This document shows positions 1 through 4,868 of a DNA stretch of 5,492 nucleotides, one piece after another (position 1 is the stretch's first letter; every line of letters starts with the position of its first letter). Made by a program: the position numbers and the translations under genes. The notes under the pieces were generated by a model. That model searched no databases. It saw nothing but the letters and a program-made list of their open reading frames with translations, and was not told the origin of the DNA. Source of the DNA: an uncultured Opitutaceae bacterium (GTDB taxonomy: Bacteria; Verrucomicrobiota; Verrucomicrobiia; Opitutales; Opitutaceae); NCBI GenBank assembly GCA_937128785.1, contig CAKZMS010000606.1, forward strand, positions 1 to 5,492, given 5' to 3'.

Positions 1-66
1 ACCACGCCGCGCACCTTCACGCGTTTCCGTCGCTGTACGCTGGTGGACAACCTCAATATCATCTGA
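1..66 (+). CDS. C-terminal end of CoA-acylating aldehyde dehydrogenase (BMC, PduP/EutE type), 5' partial
   Basis: Reading from base 1, 21 codons end in TGA at 64-66. The tail FTRFRRCTLVDNLNII resembles the conserved C-terminus of PduP/EutE-type acylating aldehyde dehydrogenases, where an FxRxRRCxL pattern ends the protein. In BMC operons this enzyme oxidises the aldehyde (propionaldehyde, acetaldehyde or, in fucose/rhamnose types, lactaldehyde) to its acyl-CoA with NAD+ inside the shell. The stop is only 13 bases before the first shell gene, which fits one operon. The catalytic cysteine, the NAD domain and any encapsulation peptide lie outside the window. The call rests on a short C-terminal signature plus context; another BMC protein with a similar tail cannot be excluded. 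Confidence 0.68.
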   Translation, partial: TTPRTFTRFRRCTLVDNLNII

Positions 67-79
67 GGCTCGACTCGCT

Positions 80-340
80 ATGATTCTCGCTCGCATCGAC
101 GGTCACGCCACTTCCAGCCACGGAGACCGCAGTCTCAAGGGTCAAAAGATTGTGCTCTGCACCCCGGTCGATGCGGATGGAATCGCGACGGGCTCGCCCA
201 TCGCCGCACTCGACCCCTTGGGCGCCGGTCGACACGCCCGGGTCTACATCACCACCGACGGCGATTGCAGTCGGCGCGCTACGCATTGTGACGATTCACC
301 GATCCGCAATCAGGTCATAGGCTTGATCGATAACAAATGA
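80..340 (+). CDS. BMC-P shell vertex protein (EutN/CcmL family), copy 1
   Basis: This 86-residue protein belongs to the EutN/CcmL family (BMC-P), whose pentamers cap the vertices of microcompartment shells. Family hallmarks are visible: LKGQKIVLCTPVD at residues 19-31, ALDPLGAGRH at 43-52, TTDG at 58-61 and a closing SPIRNQVIGLID at 73-84. Length is normal for the family (about 85-100). The ATG at 80 gives the expected MILARIDG opening, where the first beta strand of the fold starts, and TGAGG at 64-68, overlapping the upstream stop, is a plausible ribosome binding site. Its stop overlaps the start of the next BMC-P gene in an ATGA, so translation is probably coupled. It carries the canonical loop GAGRH, unlike copy 2. 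A structural role in the shell is well supported; which vertex population it forms is not visible. Confidence 0.95.
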   Translation: MILARIDGHATSSHGDRSLKGQKIVLCTPVDADGIATGSPIAALDPLGAGRHARVYITTDGDCSRRATHCDDSPIRNQVIGLIDNK

Positions 341-627
341 AACCTGGCACCGTCATTGGCACCGTGACCTTCAATCAGATCGCACCTCAATTTCGAGGTG
401 GCAGCTGGTTGATGGTCAGCCCCATGGGCACGGAGGAGCTCACCGGCCAGCGCGCCTACGGCCAGGCCTCGACTCCGGTTGTTTACGACAAGCTCGGTGC
501 CGGCGTGGGCGACCAGATCCTCTACGTGGAAGGCGCCGAAGCCAGCATGCCGTTTCCCCAGCCGACGCCGCTCGACGCCATCAACGTGGCCATCCTCGAC
601 ACCTACGAATTTTCCCCGCCGCAGTGA
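337..627 (+). CDS. BMC-P shell vertex protein (EutN/CcmL family), copy 2
   Basis: This is a second, diverged BMC-P pentamer protein of 96 residues. It opens with the family's first strand (GTVIGTVTFNQ, residues 4-14), followed by a hydrophobic strand GSWLMVSPMG (22-31). The core signature is VVYDKLGAGVGDQILYVEG at 48-66, then a pore-side AEASMPF at 67-73 and PLDAINVAILD at 78-88. It differs clearly from copy 1 in loops and C-terminus, so this is not a recent tandem duplication. The start codon overlaps the preceding stop (ATGA at 337-340) and there is no independent Shine-Dalgarno, which suggests translational coupling. Multiple distinct BMC-P genes in one locus are typical of Planctomycetes-Verrucomicrobia BMCs. 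Expected location is the shell vertices of a cytoplasmic microcompartment. Confidence 0.94.
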   Translation: MKPGTVIGTVTFNQIAPQFRGGSWLMVSPMGTEELTGQRAYGQASTPVVYDKLGAGVGDQILYVEGAEASMPFPQPTPLDAINVAILDTYEFSPPQ

Positions 628-675
628 AGCATTCGCTGATCCCGGCACTCCGTTTTATCCCAACTCCCATTTCCC

Positions 676-1761
676 ATGAGTAAGCTCTACACCGCCAAGC
701 AACTCGAACAGATGATCAAGCAAGGCCAGTGCCTCGACTCGATCCCCGCCGACGCCAAACTCACGCCCATGGCACGCGACATCATCCGCGACCACCGCCG
801 CAAGTCGCCGACCAAGTCCGCGTCTCCCGCCGCCACCCCGGCCGCCAGCAATCGCGTCCAGATCCACAACCCGGTTCTCCCCAATGCGGTCTTCGAATGG
901 AAACCCGGCAGCGACCCCAAGACGGCCGCCGAATTGGAAAAGTTTTTTTACTCGCCCGAGATCCAGGCCTTGAAGGAACAAATCTGCCAAATCGGCGAAC
1001 GCATTTGGAACAAAGGTTACGTCGACGGCAACGGGGGCAACATCACCGTGCGGGTTGGCGACAACCTCGTGCTCTGCACCCCGACGCTCATTTCCAAGGG
1101 GTTTATGACGCCGGACGACATCTGCATGGTCGACCTCGACGGCAACCAGGTCGCCGGCACGCGTCCGCGCACATCTGAGGTTAATACCCATCTCGGCATC
1201 ATGAAGTCCGAGCCCAAGGCGCTCTCCTGCGTCCATGCCCACCCGGTTTACGCCACCGCCTTTGCCGTCGCCGGCGTCGTGCCACCCTCCTGCCTGATTC
1301 CGGAGCCGGAGGTGTTCCTCGGTGAAATCGGTTTCGCCAGCTACCAGACCCCCGGCACGCCGGAGAATGCCAAGGAAGTGGGCGCTCTTGCCAAACGTCA
1401 CCAGTCCATCCTCATGCAGAATCACGGCGTGATCTGCTGGGGCAAGGACGTCGAGGACGCGTTTTGGAAAATGGAAAACACCGATGCCTTCTGCCAAACG
1501 GTTTCCATCTCCATGCAGATTGGCGGACCCAAGTCCTACAGCCCGGAAAAGCTCAAGGATCTCATCACGATCCGCAAAAAACTCGGTATGCCCGATCACC
1601 GTCTCGACGAGCTCAAAGAGTGCGAACTCTGCGATGCCGGTGACATCACGGTCAACACGCGGCCCGCCAATGTGCTCTCCACGCCGCCCGCCGCGCTCTC
1701 CGAAGTCGACGAGGCGCTCGTGCAGAAGATCACCGACCAGATTATGGCGAAACTCAGCTAA
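676..1761 (+). CDS. Class II sugar-phosphate aldolase of the microcompartment (FucA/RhaD-like), with N- and C-terminal extensions
   Basis: This 361-residue zinc-dependent class II aldolase/adducin-family protein probably cleaves L-fuculose-1-phosphate and/or L-rhamnulose-1-phosphate to DHAP and L-lactaldehyde. The catalytic core shows GNGGNITVR (118-126), [10 protein letters not shown] (135-144), a TSE with catalytic Glu168, zinc ligands His187 and His189 in VHAHP, and His250 in QNHG. The Glu-His-His-His spacing (19, 2, 61) equals that of E. coli FucA (E73, H92, H94, H155). FucA is about 215 residues, so roughly 95 extra residues precede the core: a predicted helix, the motif LTPMARD (29-35), then a Ser/Ala/Pro-rich linker (45-58). 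The C-terminus (343-361) forms an amphipathic helix typical of encapsulation peptides. The gene sits 48 bases after the BMC-P pair and 20 before the MDH gene. The ATG at 676 lacks a clear Shine-Dalgarno. Exact sugar specificity is not readable. Confidence 0.9.
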   Translation: MSKLYTAKQLEQMIKQGQCLDSIPADAKLTPMARDIIRDHRRKSPTKSASPAATPAASNRVQIHNPVLPNAVFEWKPGSDPKTAAELEKFFYSPEIQALKEQICQIGERIWNKGYVDGNGGNITVRVGDNLVLCTPTLISKGFMTPDDICMVDLDGNQVAGTRPRTSEVNTHLGIMKSEPKALSCVHAHPVYATAFAVAGVVPPSCLIPEPEVFLGEIGFASYQTPGTPENAKEVGALAKRHQSILMQNHGVICWGKDVEDAFWKMENTDAFCQTVSISMQIGGPKSYSPEKLKDLITIRKKLGMPDHRLDELKECELCDAGDITVNTRPANVLSTPPAALSEVDEALVQKITDQIMAKLS

Positions 1762-1781
1762 CCCTGAACGTCACCCGAAAG

Positions 1782-2792
1782 ATGAACCGTTTTTCCTCCG
1801 CCAAGAGTCCCATCCGCGTTGCCGTCACCGGTGCCGCCGGTAACATCGGTTACGCCCTGCTCTTCCGCATCGCCTCCGGCCAGATGTTTGGTCCCGACCA
1901 ACCCGTCGCGCTCAACCTCATCGAAATCGAGCCCGGCATGAAGCCGCTCGAAGGTGTGGTCATGGAGCTCAAGGACTGTGCCTTCCCGCTGGTCACCGAC
2001 ATCGTCACGACCTCCGATCTCAGCGTTGGCTTCAAGGACGTCGACTGGGCGCTGCTCGTCGGTTCCGTGCCGCGTAAGAAAGGCATGGAGCGTGCCGATC
2101 TCCTCGGTATCAACGGCAAGGTGTTTGTCGGCCAGGGCCAGGCGATCAACGACTACGCCAAGCCGAGCGTACGCGTGTTGGTGGTGGGCAACCCCTGCAA
2201 TACCAACGCGCTGATCGCGATGAAGAGTGCACCGGATATTCCGGATACTCAGTTCTTCGCCATGACCCGACTCGACGAGAACCGCGCTAAGAGCCAGCTC
2301 GCCGATAAAGCCGGTGTACCGGTGGGACAGGTGACCGAGCTCTGCGTGTGGGGCAACCACAGCCCGAGCATGTATCCGGATTTCGAGAACGCGAAGATCA
2401 GCCGCCAAAAGGCGACGTCGGTCATCTCCGATGAAGCTTGGCTACGTGACACTTTCGTGCCGACGGTCGGCCAACGCGGCAAAGCGATTATTGAAGCCCG
2501 GGGCGCGTCTTCGGCAGCCTCCGCCGCCAATGCCGTCGTGGATACGGTGCAGGATCTGATCAAGCCCACCCGCGGTGACATCCACAGCGTCTGCGTGGTC
2601 TCGAGCGGCCAGTATGGCACGCCCGCGGGTATCATTACGTCACTCCCGATCCGCGTCGACGGCGCCGGTAAATGGCGCGTGGTGGACGGCATCAAACTCT
2701 CCGACTACGCGAAGTCTAAAGTTGCCGCCTCCAACGAGGAACTCCTCGAAGAGCGCAAAGTAGCCTTCGGCCAGTTGGGGCTGAGTTTCTGA
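1782..2792 (+). CDS. mdh: NAD-dependent malate dehydrogenase (type 2, cytosolic-like), in the BMC operon
   Basis: This 336-residue enzyme belongs to the lactate/malate dehydrogenase superfamily and best matches type 2 MDH, which interconverts malate and oxaloacetate with NAD(H). The Rossmann glycine motif is TGAAGNIG (16-23). The substrate loop is [12 protein letters not shown] (97-108), with Arg98 and Arg104. The NPCNTNA block (137-143), LDENR with Asp165 and Arg168, and WGNHS with the catalytic His193 follow. Length is normal (about 325-335). The substrate-loop arginine favours malate over lactate. It starts 20 bases after the aldolase stop in the same orientation, with only a weak GAAAG before the ATG. 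In BMC operons of this type an LDH/MDH-like oxidoreductase is a plausible NAD+/NADH recycler; alternatively this is simply the housekeeping TCA enzyme co-transcribed by chance. I see no obvious encapsulation peptide at either end. Confidence 0.93.
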   Translation: MNRFSSAKSPIRVAVTGAAGNIGYALLFRIASGQMFGPDQPVALNLIEIEPGMKPLEGVVMELKDCAFPLVTDIVTTSDLSVGFKDVDWALLVGSVPRKKGMERADLLGINGKVFVGQGQAINDYAKPSVRVLVVGNPCNTNALIAMKSAPDIPDTQFFAMTRLDENRAKSQLADKAGVPVGQVTELCVWGNHSPSMYPDFENAKISRQKATSVISDEAWLRDTFVPTVGQRGKAIIEARGASSAASAANAVVDTVQDLIKPTRGDIHSVCVVSSGQYGTPAGIITSLPIRVDGAGKWRVVDGIKLSDYAKSKVAASNEELLEERKVAFGQLGLSF

Positions 2793-2836
2793 CGCGAAAC
2801 GACGTCGACCCCGAGGGCGTTCGGTCGCCATTATAG

Positions 2837-2889
2837 CCGGGCTCGCTGAGCCCGGAGCAGCGGAGTAGAAGGGCGGGCTGGCCCCGCCC
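2837..2889. terminator. Two tandem GC-rich hairpins between convergent genes, possible bidirectional terminator
   Basis: The first hairpin has a perfect 8-bp stem, CCGGGCTC at 2837-2844 and GAGCCCGG at 2848-2855, with a 3-base loop. The second has a 7-bp stem, GGGCGGG at 2871-2877 and CCCGCCC at 2883-2889, with a 5-base loop. They lie 45-97 bases after the MDH stop and upstream of the convergent toxin gene's end. No T-run follows on either strand, so a classical intrinsic terminator is not shown. They may instead be copies of a dispersed intergenic repeat that helps 3' end formation. Confidence 0.55.
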
Positions 2890-2964
2890 GCCGGTTGCAG
2901 TTACCTGCGCAATCCTCCAGAGCCCCTCTCGCCATCTCTCCCTCTTTTGGGCTCCTCCATTGGG

Positions 2965-3228
2965 TCAGGCTCGGTAGACATCTTTTCGGTGACCCACCTT
3001 GATGACCTCAACTACGAGATATCCGGAATGAACATCATACAGGATCCGGTAATTTCCGGTGCGAATGCGGTAACTGTATTCGCTGCCACTTAATTTTCTG
3101 CATCCCGACGGGAACGGATCGGACGCCAACGCTTCAACCGCGGTGATGATACGCAGCCGGTCCTGCGCTTCGATCTTTCTCAGGTCCTTCTTGGTCGAAT
3201 TGCGCCACTCAATCCGATAAGAGGCCAT
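2965..3228 (-). CDS. RelE-family mRNA interferase toxin of a type II toxin-antitoxin pair
   Basis: This 87-residue protein has the RelE/ParE-superfamily layout: an opening strand YRIEWRNS (4-11), two basic helices (KKDLRKIEAQDRLRII, 13-28), KLSG (45-48), then strands YRIRTGNYRILYDV (53-66) and VVEVIKVGHRKDVYR (72-86). The C-terminal HRxxxYR (His80, Arg81, Tyr85) and Arg54, Arg56 and Arg61 match residues used by RelE-type ribosome-dependent endoribonucleases, which cut mRNA in the A site. Length is typical (85-95). The start lies inside the antitoxin gene's last codons (20-base overlap) and is preceded by GAGGAG, so the toxin is made from the same transcript. It is convergent with the MDH gene. 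A ParE-like gyrase target is less likely given the HRxxxYR ending. No truncation or missing key residue is visible, so it looks active. Confidence 0.9.
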   Translation of the reverse strand: MASYRIEWRNSTKKDLRKIEAQDRLRIITAVEALASDPFPSGCRKLSGSEYSYRIRTGNYRILYDVHSGYLVVEVIKVGHRKDVYRA

Positions 3229-3403
3229 CGCGCTTCATCTCCTCGAGAAACTGTTCGTGGGGAATGGTCGGCTCCTTTCTGCGCTCCGCAATCGCAGCAA
3301 GATCTTCGAGATCCTCCAAAAGGTTCTCGTAGTCTGAGATTGGAAGCAGGACCGCGGTCCGCTTGCCGGCCTCGTCCGTGAGGAACTGTGCGTTAGGGCT
3401 CAT
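3209..3403 (-). CDS. Phd/YefM-like antitoxin, partner of the RelE toxin
   Basis: This 64-residue acidic protein has QFLTDEAGKRTAVLLPIS (6-23), the strand-hairpin DNA-binding/dimer region seen in Phd/YefM-like antitoxins. It is followed by the acidic helix DYENLLEDLEDLAAIAERR (24-42) and a C-terminal segment ending EEMKRDGLLSD (54-64), expected to wrap and neutralise the toxin. The order antitoxin-then-toxin with overlapping ends is classic for type II modules, and such antitoxins usually repress their own promoter. The start ATG (3401-3403) has no clear Shine-Dalgarno. A small inverted repeat 14 bases upstream (3418-3428) could be the operator. It is shorter than typical YefM (about 80-90 residues) but agrees with small RelE-partner antitoxins. 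The family label rests on pattern and pairing, so RelB-like is an alternative. Confidence 0.86.
   Translation of the reverse strand: MSPNAQFLTDEAGKRTAVLLPISDYENLLEDLEDLAAIAERRKEPTIPHEQFLEEMKRDGLLSD
3239..3244 (-). promoter_or_regulatory. Ribosome binding site for the RelE toxin, inside the antitoxin gene
   Basis: On the minus strand GAGGAG lies 10 bases before the toxin ATG (3226-3228). It is one of the few clear Shine-Dalgarno sequences in the window and fixes the toxin start. Because it sits within the antitoxin coding sequence, antitoxin translation probably influences toxin initiation. Confidence 0.6.
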
Positions 3404-3417
3404 CGGGGGTTAAGGTG

Positions 3418-3428
3418 ATCAAATTGAT
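3418..3428. promoter_or_regulatory. Candidate operator (short inverted repeat) upstream of the antitoxin
   Basis: ATCAAATTGAT has perfect 5-bp arms around one central base, in a locally AT-rich stretch 14 bases upstream of the antitoxin ATG. Autoregulated type II modules carry such palindromes at the promoter, so it may bind the antitoxin or the complex. It is short enough to occur by chance, and I could not place convincing -35/-10 boxes around it. Confidence 0.28.
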
Positions 3429-3534
3429 TGAAATGTCGAGAGTGGCGATAGGAACGGATCGCCGAACCGTCCGGCTCCAGGCTGATGGTTACCTTTCCAA
3501 ACCAACGGCTCCACTCCACGACTCGGCGCGCCCG

Positions 3535-3564
3535 CCTGCCCGCCATAGCCTTGGCGACGGAGGG
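3535..3564 (+). repeat. Dispersed intergenic repeat, copy A (AGCCTTGGCG core)
   Basis: This 30-base stretch matches 4796-4825 at 27 of 30 positions, with mismatches at positions 11, 12 and 24. It shares the core AGCCTTGGCG (3547-3556), which also occurs inverted at 4595-4605 and 4613-4623. All copies are intergenic. This one lies in the gap between the antitoxin start and the hydrolase stop. The core contains GCC..GGC self-complementarity, so REP-like behaviour is possible. Confidence 0.7.
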
Positions 3565-3576
3565 GCGGTCACGCCC
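3563..3576. terminator. Small hairpin just after the hydrolase stop, weak terminator candidate
   Basis: GGGCG (3563-3567) pairs with CGCCC (3572-3576) around a 4-base loop, ending 8 bases beyond the minus-strand hydrolase stop (TAA at 3585-3587). It directly follows repeat copy A and may be part of that element. No U-tract follows in the minus-strand direction, so termination is only a possibility. Confidence 0.35.
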
Positions 3577-3584
3577 TGCCCGAG

Positions 3585-4331
3585 TTACGACGCTCGTCGT
3601 TTCAGCCAATCAGCGACTGCTTTTGTCGCGTGGGCTTTGTGATCCGGTTCGTTGAATCCGTGGTCAGCGCCTTCCACGAAGACGACGTCGGCGAAGGATT
3701 GTTTGAGGAGTTCGATGTGTTCAGTGTCGCGGGGAAGCACGACGTCATCGGCGGTGCCGTGAACGAGAAGCCAGGGCACGGTGATTTGCTCGGCGGCCGG
3801 TGACACATTGCCGACTGTTGCGGTGAGGTCAGTTATGTAGGCACTGGAAAGGGGGCAGTCTTCGTCTTCCCACATGACGCCTTCATCAGGCGTCACATCA
3901 CCAAATTCGGTTTCGGCAAAGGCCTTGGTGTCGACCATGCCGGCGAGGGAAATGAGCGCATTGATGCGTTGATCCTGAGAGGCGCGCAGCACACCGACGG
4001 CGGCGCCCATGCTGTGACCGATGTAGGCAATCTTGGCGTAGGCACCGGAGACGGCGTCGAGCACCGCTCCGAGATCGGCAACCTCCTTGGTGATGGTGGC
4101 GGCCCGAAAATCTCCCTGAGAATCACCATTGCCCGCGAACGACACGGCGAGGGTGTTGAAACCGGCGGCGTTCAGTGCGGCGGCGGTGTCGGCGATGATG
4201 GGACGGGTCTTGTCGCCGGTCACGCCATGGCCCAGCACTACGAGCCAGCCAGCAATCGGCGCATCGCCACCGCCGGCCGTAAACGTGTAATCAAGGTTTT
4301 CGCCGGAGGGATTGGTGATGGGGGAGTTCAT
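3585..4331 (-). CDS. Alpha/beta hydrolase (serine hydrolase, dienelactone hydrolase/peptidase-like fold)
   Basis: This 248-residue cytoplasmic alpha/beta hydrolase has no signal peptide. The oxyanion-side motif HG is at 35-36 (VVLGHGVTGDK) and the nucleophile elbow GHSMG at 105-109, with Ser107. HGTADD at 191-196 gives Asp195 (or Asp196) as the acid, and ADHGF gives His224. A cap-like insertion between about 131 and 183 contains an acidic stretch, EDEDCP (155-160). The order and spacing match small carboxylesterase/acyl-peptidase-like hydrolases of 240-260 residues, so the gene looks complete. Substrate is not readable; such proteins hydrolyse esters, thioesters or amides. The ATG at 4329-4331 has no Shine-Dalgarno and is preceded by TTACGA repeats. 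The nearest same-strand genes are separated by repeat-bearing spacers, so it is probably a single-gene unit with no evident link to the BMC. Confidence 0.9.
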   Translation of the reverse strand: MNSPITNPSGENLDYTFTAGGGDAPIAGWLVVLGHGVTGDKTRPIIADTAAALNAAGFNTLAVSFAGNGDSQGDFRAATITKEVADLGAVLDAVSGAYAKIAYIGHSMGAAVGVLRASQDQRINALISLAGMVDTKAFAETEFGDVTPDEGVMWEDEDCPLSSAYITDLTATVGNVSPAAEQITVPWLLVHGTADDVVLPRDTEHIELLKQSFADVVFVEGADHGFNEPDHKAHATKAVADWLKRRAS

Positions 4332-4338
4332 TGGGAAA

Positions 4339-4365
4339 TTACGAGGGACGATTTACGAATTACGA
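4339..4365. repeat. Short TTACGA repeats upstream of the hydrolase
   Basis: TTACGA occurs three times, at 4339-4344, 4353-4358 and 4360-4365, within the 35 bases upstream of the hydrolase start. It could be part of a degenerate intergenic repeat or a regulatory cluster. On the minus strand the unit reads TCGTAA. Function is unknown. Confidence 0.4.
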
Positions 4366-4397
4366 TTTGGAGCCGAAACCGGGTGGGATAGATTTAG

Positions 4398-4425
4398 ACC
4401 GCAGATTTCGCGGAAGACTCAGATT
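4398..4425 (+). repeat. Degenerate intergenic repeat (ACCGCAGATTTCGCGGA type)
   Basis: The stretch starts ACCGCAGATTTCGCGGA and continues to CTCAGATT, and a related AGAAATCTGTGATT follows at 4446-4459. Sequences of the form ACCGCAGATTTCGCGGAT...CAGATT are familiar as scattered intergenic repeats in several high-GC bacterial groups, including Verrucomicrobia. That is general recollection, not a search. Only eroded copies appear here, and no mobility gene accompanies them. Confidence 0.4.
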
Positions 4426-4490
4426 GAGCTGATCTGTAATAACTAGAGAAATCTGTGATTGAAGTGAATGGGTGGGGCGGCGGAGAGGGC

Positions 4491-4517
4491 AGTTTGTCAT
4501 CTAATAGATGACAAACT
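4491..4517. repeat. Perfect 13-bp inverted repeat with one-base centre
   Basis: AGTTTGTCATCTA (4491-4503) is the exact reverse complement of TAGATGACAAACT (4505-4517), separated by a single A. As RNA it would fold into a hairpin with a tight loop; as DNA it is a 27-base near-palindrome suited to a dimeric regulator. It is AT-rich compared with its flanks and isolated from any start codon (174 bases upstream of the hydrolase start). It could be an operator, a terminator-like stem or the core of a small repeat or transposable element. Confidence 0.75.
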
Positions 4518-4594
4518 CGGAGGGGAGTTGGGGATCATGGATGGTCCGGACGTGGCAAGGGGTCACGTCGTAAATTGTTAATTCCGCCCTTCGT

Positions 4595-4635
4595 CGCCAA
4601 GGCTTGCTCCTTCGCCAAGGCTTCAGCGGCACAGG
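4595..4635 (-). repeat. Two inverted copies of the AGCCTTGGCG repeat
   Basis: CGCCAAGGCTT occurs twice in direct orientation, at 4595-4605 and 4613-4623, which is the reverse complement of the core in copies A (3547-3556) and B (4807-4817). The right-hand copy extends to CTCCTTCGCCAAGGCTTC (4607-4624), matching the reverse complement of copy B over 18 bases. The opposite orientation relative to B gives a large inverted arrangement about 200 bases apart. Confidence 0.65.
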
Positions 4636-4738
4636 TCGGAGGGCTCCATTAACCATTGCTTCGAAGCTTCGCCTCTCAGGTGTCGCTGCGCTCGAAATGC
4701 GACATGACCCCGAGCTGCGGACAAGTTTGCCGCTGTTT

Positions 4739-4795
4739 CTTGATACTTGATACCTGTTACTTGGCATTTCGGAGCCTCGCTCCGCTTGATACTTG
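4739..4795 (+). repeat. CTTGATACTTG direct repeats
   Basis: CTTGATACTTG occurs at 4739-4749 and 4785-4795, with TTGATAC again at 4747-4753. TTACTTGG occurs at 4757-4764 and 4826-4833. These interleave with the small hairpin at 4770-4784 and lead directly into repeat copy B. The pattern looks like a composite intergenic element built of short modules. Confidence 0.5.
4770..4784. repeat. Short hairpin within the repeat tract
   Basis: CGGAGC (4770-4775) pairs with GCTCCG (4779-4784) around a CTC loop. It lies between the two CTTGATACTTG copies, so it seems to be an internal part of the composite repeat rather than a terminator. Confidence 0.4.
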
Positions 4796-4825
4796 CCTGC
4801 CCGCCGAAGCCTTGGCGAAGGAGGG
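4796..4825 (+). repeat. Dispersed intergenic repeat, copy B (AGCCTTGGCG core)
   Basis: This is the 30-base partner of copy A (27 of 30 identical), with the core at 4808-4817. It lies 41 bases beyond the dehydrogenase stop on the minus strand. Having both copies near 3' ends of minus-strand genes suggests REP-like placement after genes. Confidence 0.7.
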
Positions 4826-4848
4826 TTACTTGGAATTTGCCACTTCTG

Positions 4849-4868
4849 AGCGGCACGGAAGTGCCGCT
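4849..4868. terminator. Hairpin abutting the dehydrogenase stop codon, possible terminator or repeat
   Basis: AGCGGCA (4849-4855) pairs perfectly with TGCCGCT (4862-4868) around a 6-base loop. The right arm overlaps two bases of the minus-strand stop codon (TAG, 4867-4869), so the stem begins exactly where translation ends. No U-tract follows on the minus strand. It may terminate or stabilise the mRNA end, or be a repeat inserted at the gene end. Confidence 0.5.

Larger units (their letters stand above)
4332..4866. other. 535-base repeat-rich spacer without a credible gene
   Basis: This gap lies between the hydrolase start and the stop of the minus-strand dehydrogenase. Open frames of 76-88 codons exist here on both strands, but their translations are rich in Arg, Ser and Pro, overlap one another and run across repeats, so I reject them. 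What it holds is a chain of short elements: TTACGA repeats, a degenerate ACCGCAGATT-type repeat, a perfect 13-bp palindrome, inverted copies of the AGCCTTGGCG repeat, CTTGATACTTG direct repeats and several hairpins. The promoter of the hydrolase should lie at its left end, but no clear -35/-10 pair was found. Confidence 0.65.

Noticed and set aside
729..1178. Overlapping plus-strand frame within the aldolase gene
   Set aside because: Arg/Gln/Pro-rich translation typical of a frame-shifted GC-rich gene.
655..1599. Long open frame (314 codons) antisense to the aldolase
   Set aside because: Shadow frame of a GC-rich gene; its translation is rich in Gly, Val, Asp and His without recognisable motifs, while the plus-strand aldolase has every catalytic residue.
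1758..2408. Open frame antisense to the malate dehydrogenase
   Set aside because: Lies fully opposite a gene with complete MDH motifs; no domain seen in the antisense translation.
1782..2792. Lactate dehydrogenase as the identity of the oxidoreductase
   Set aside because: The substrate loop has the arginine pattern of malate dehydrogenases, and NPCNTNA, WGNHS and LDENR blocks are those of type 2 MDH.
3404..3584. Plus-strand small gene at 3415-3642
   Set aside because: No ribosome binding site or domain; runs through repeat copy A and into the antisense of the hydrolase's 3' end.
3969..4391. Plus-strand open frame opposite the hydrolase
   Set aside because: Gly-rich shadow of the hydrolase gene, which has the full Ser-Asp-His triad.
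4339..4833. CRISPR array
   Set aside because: Repeats are short, irregularly spaced, of several kinds and in both orientations; no uniform repeat-spacer pattern.
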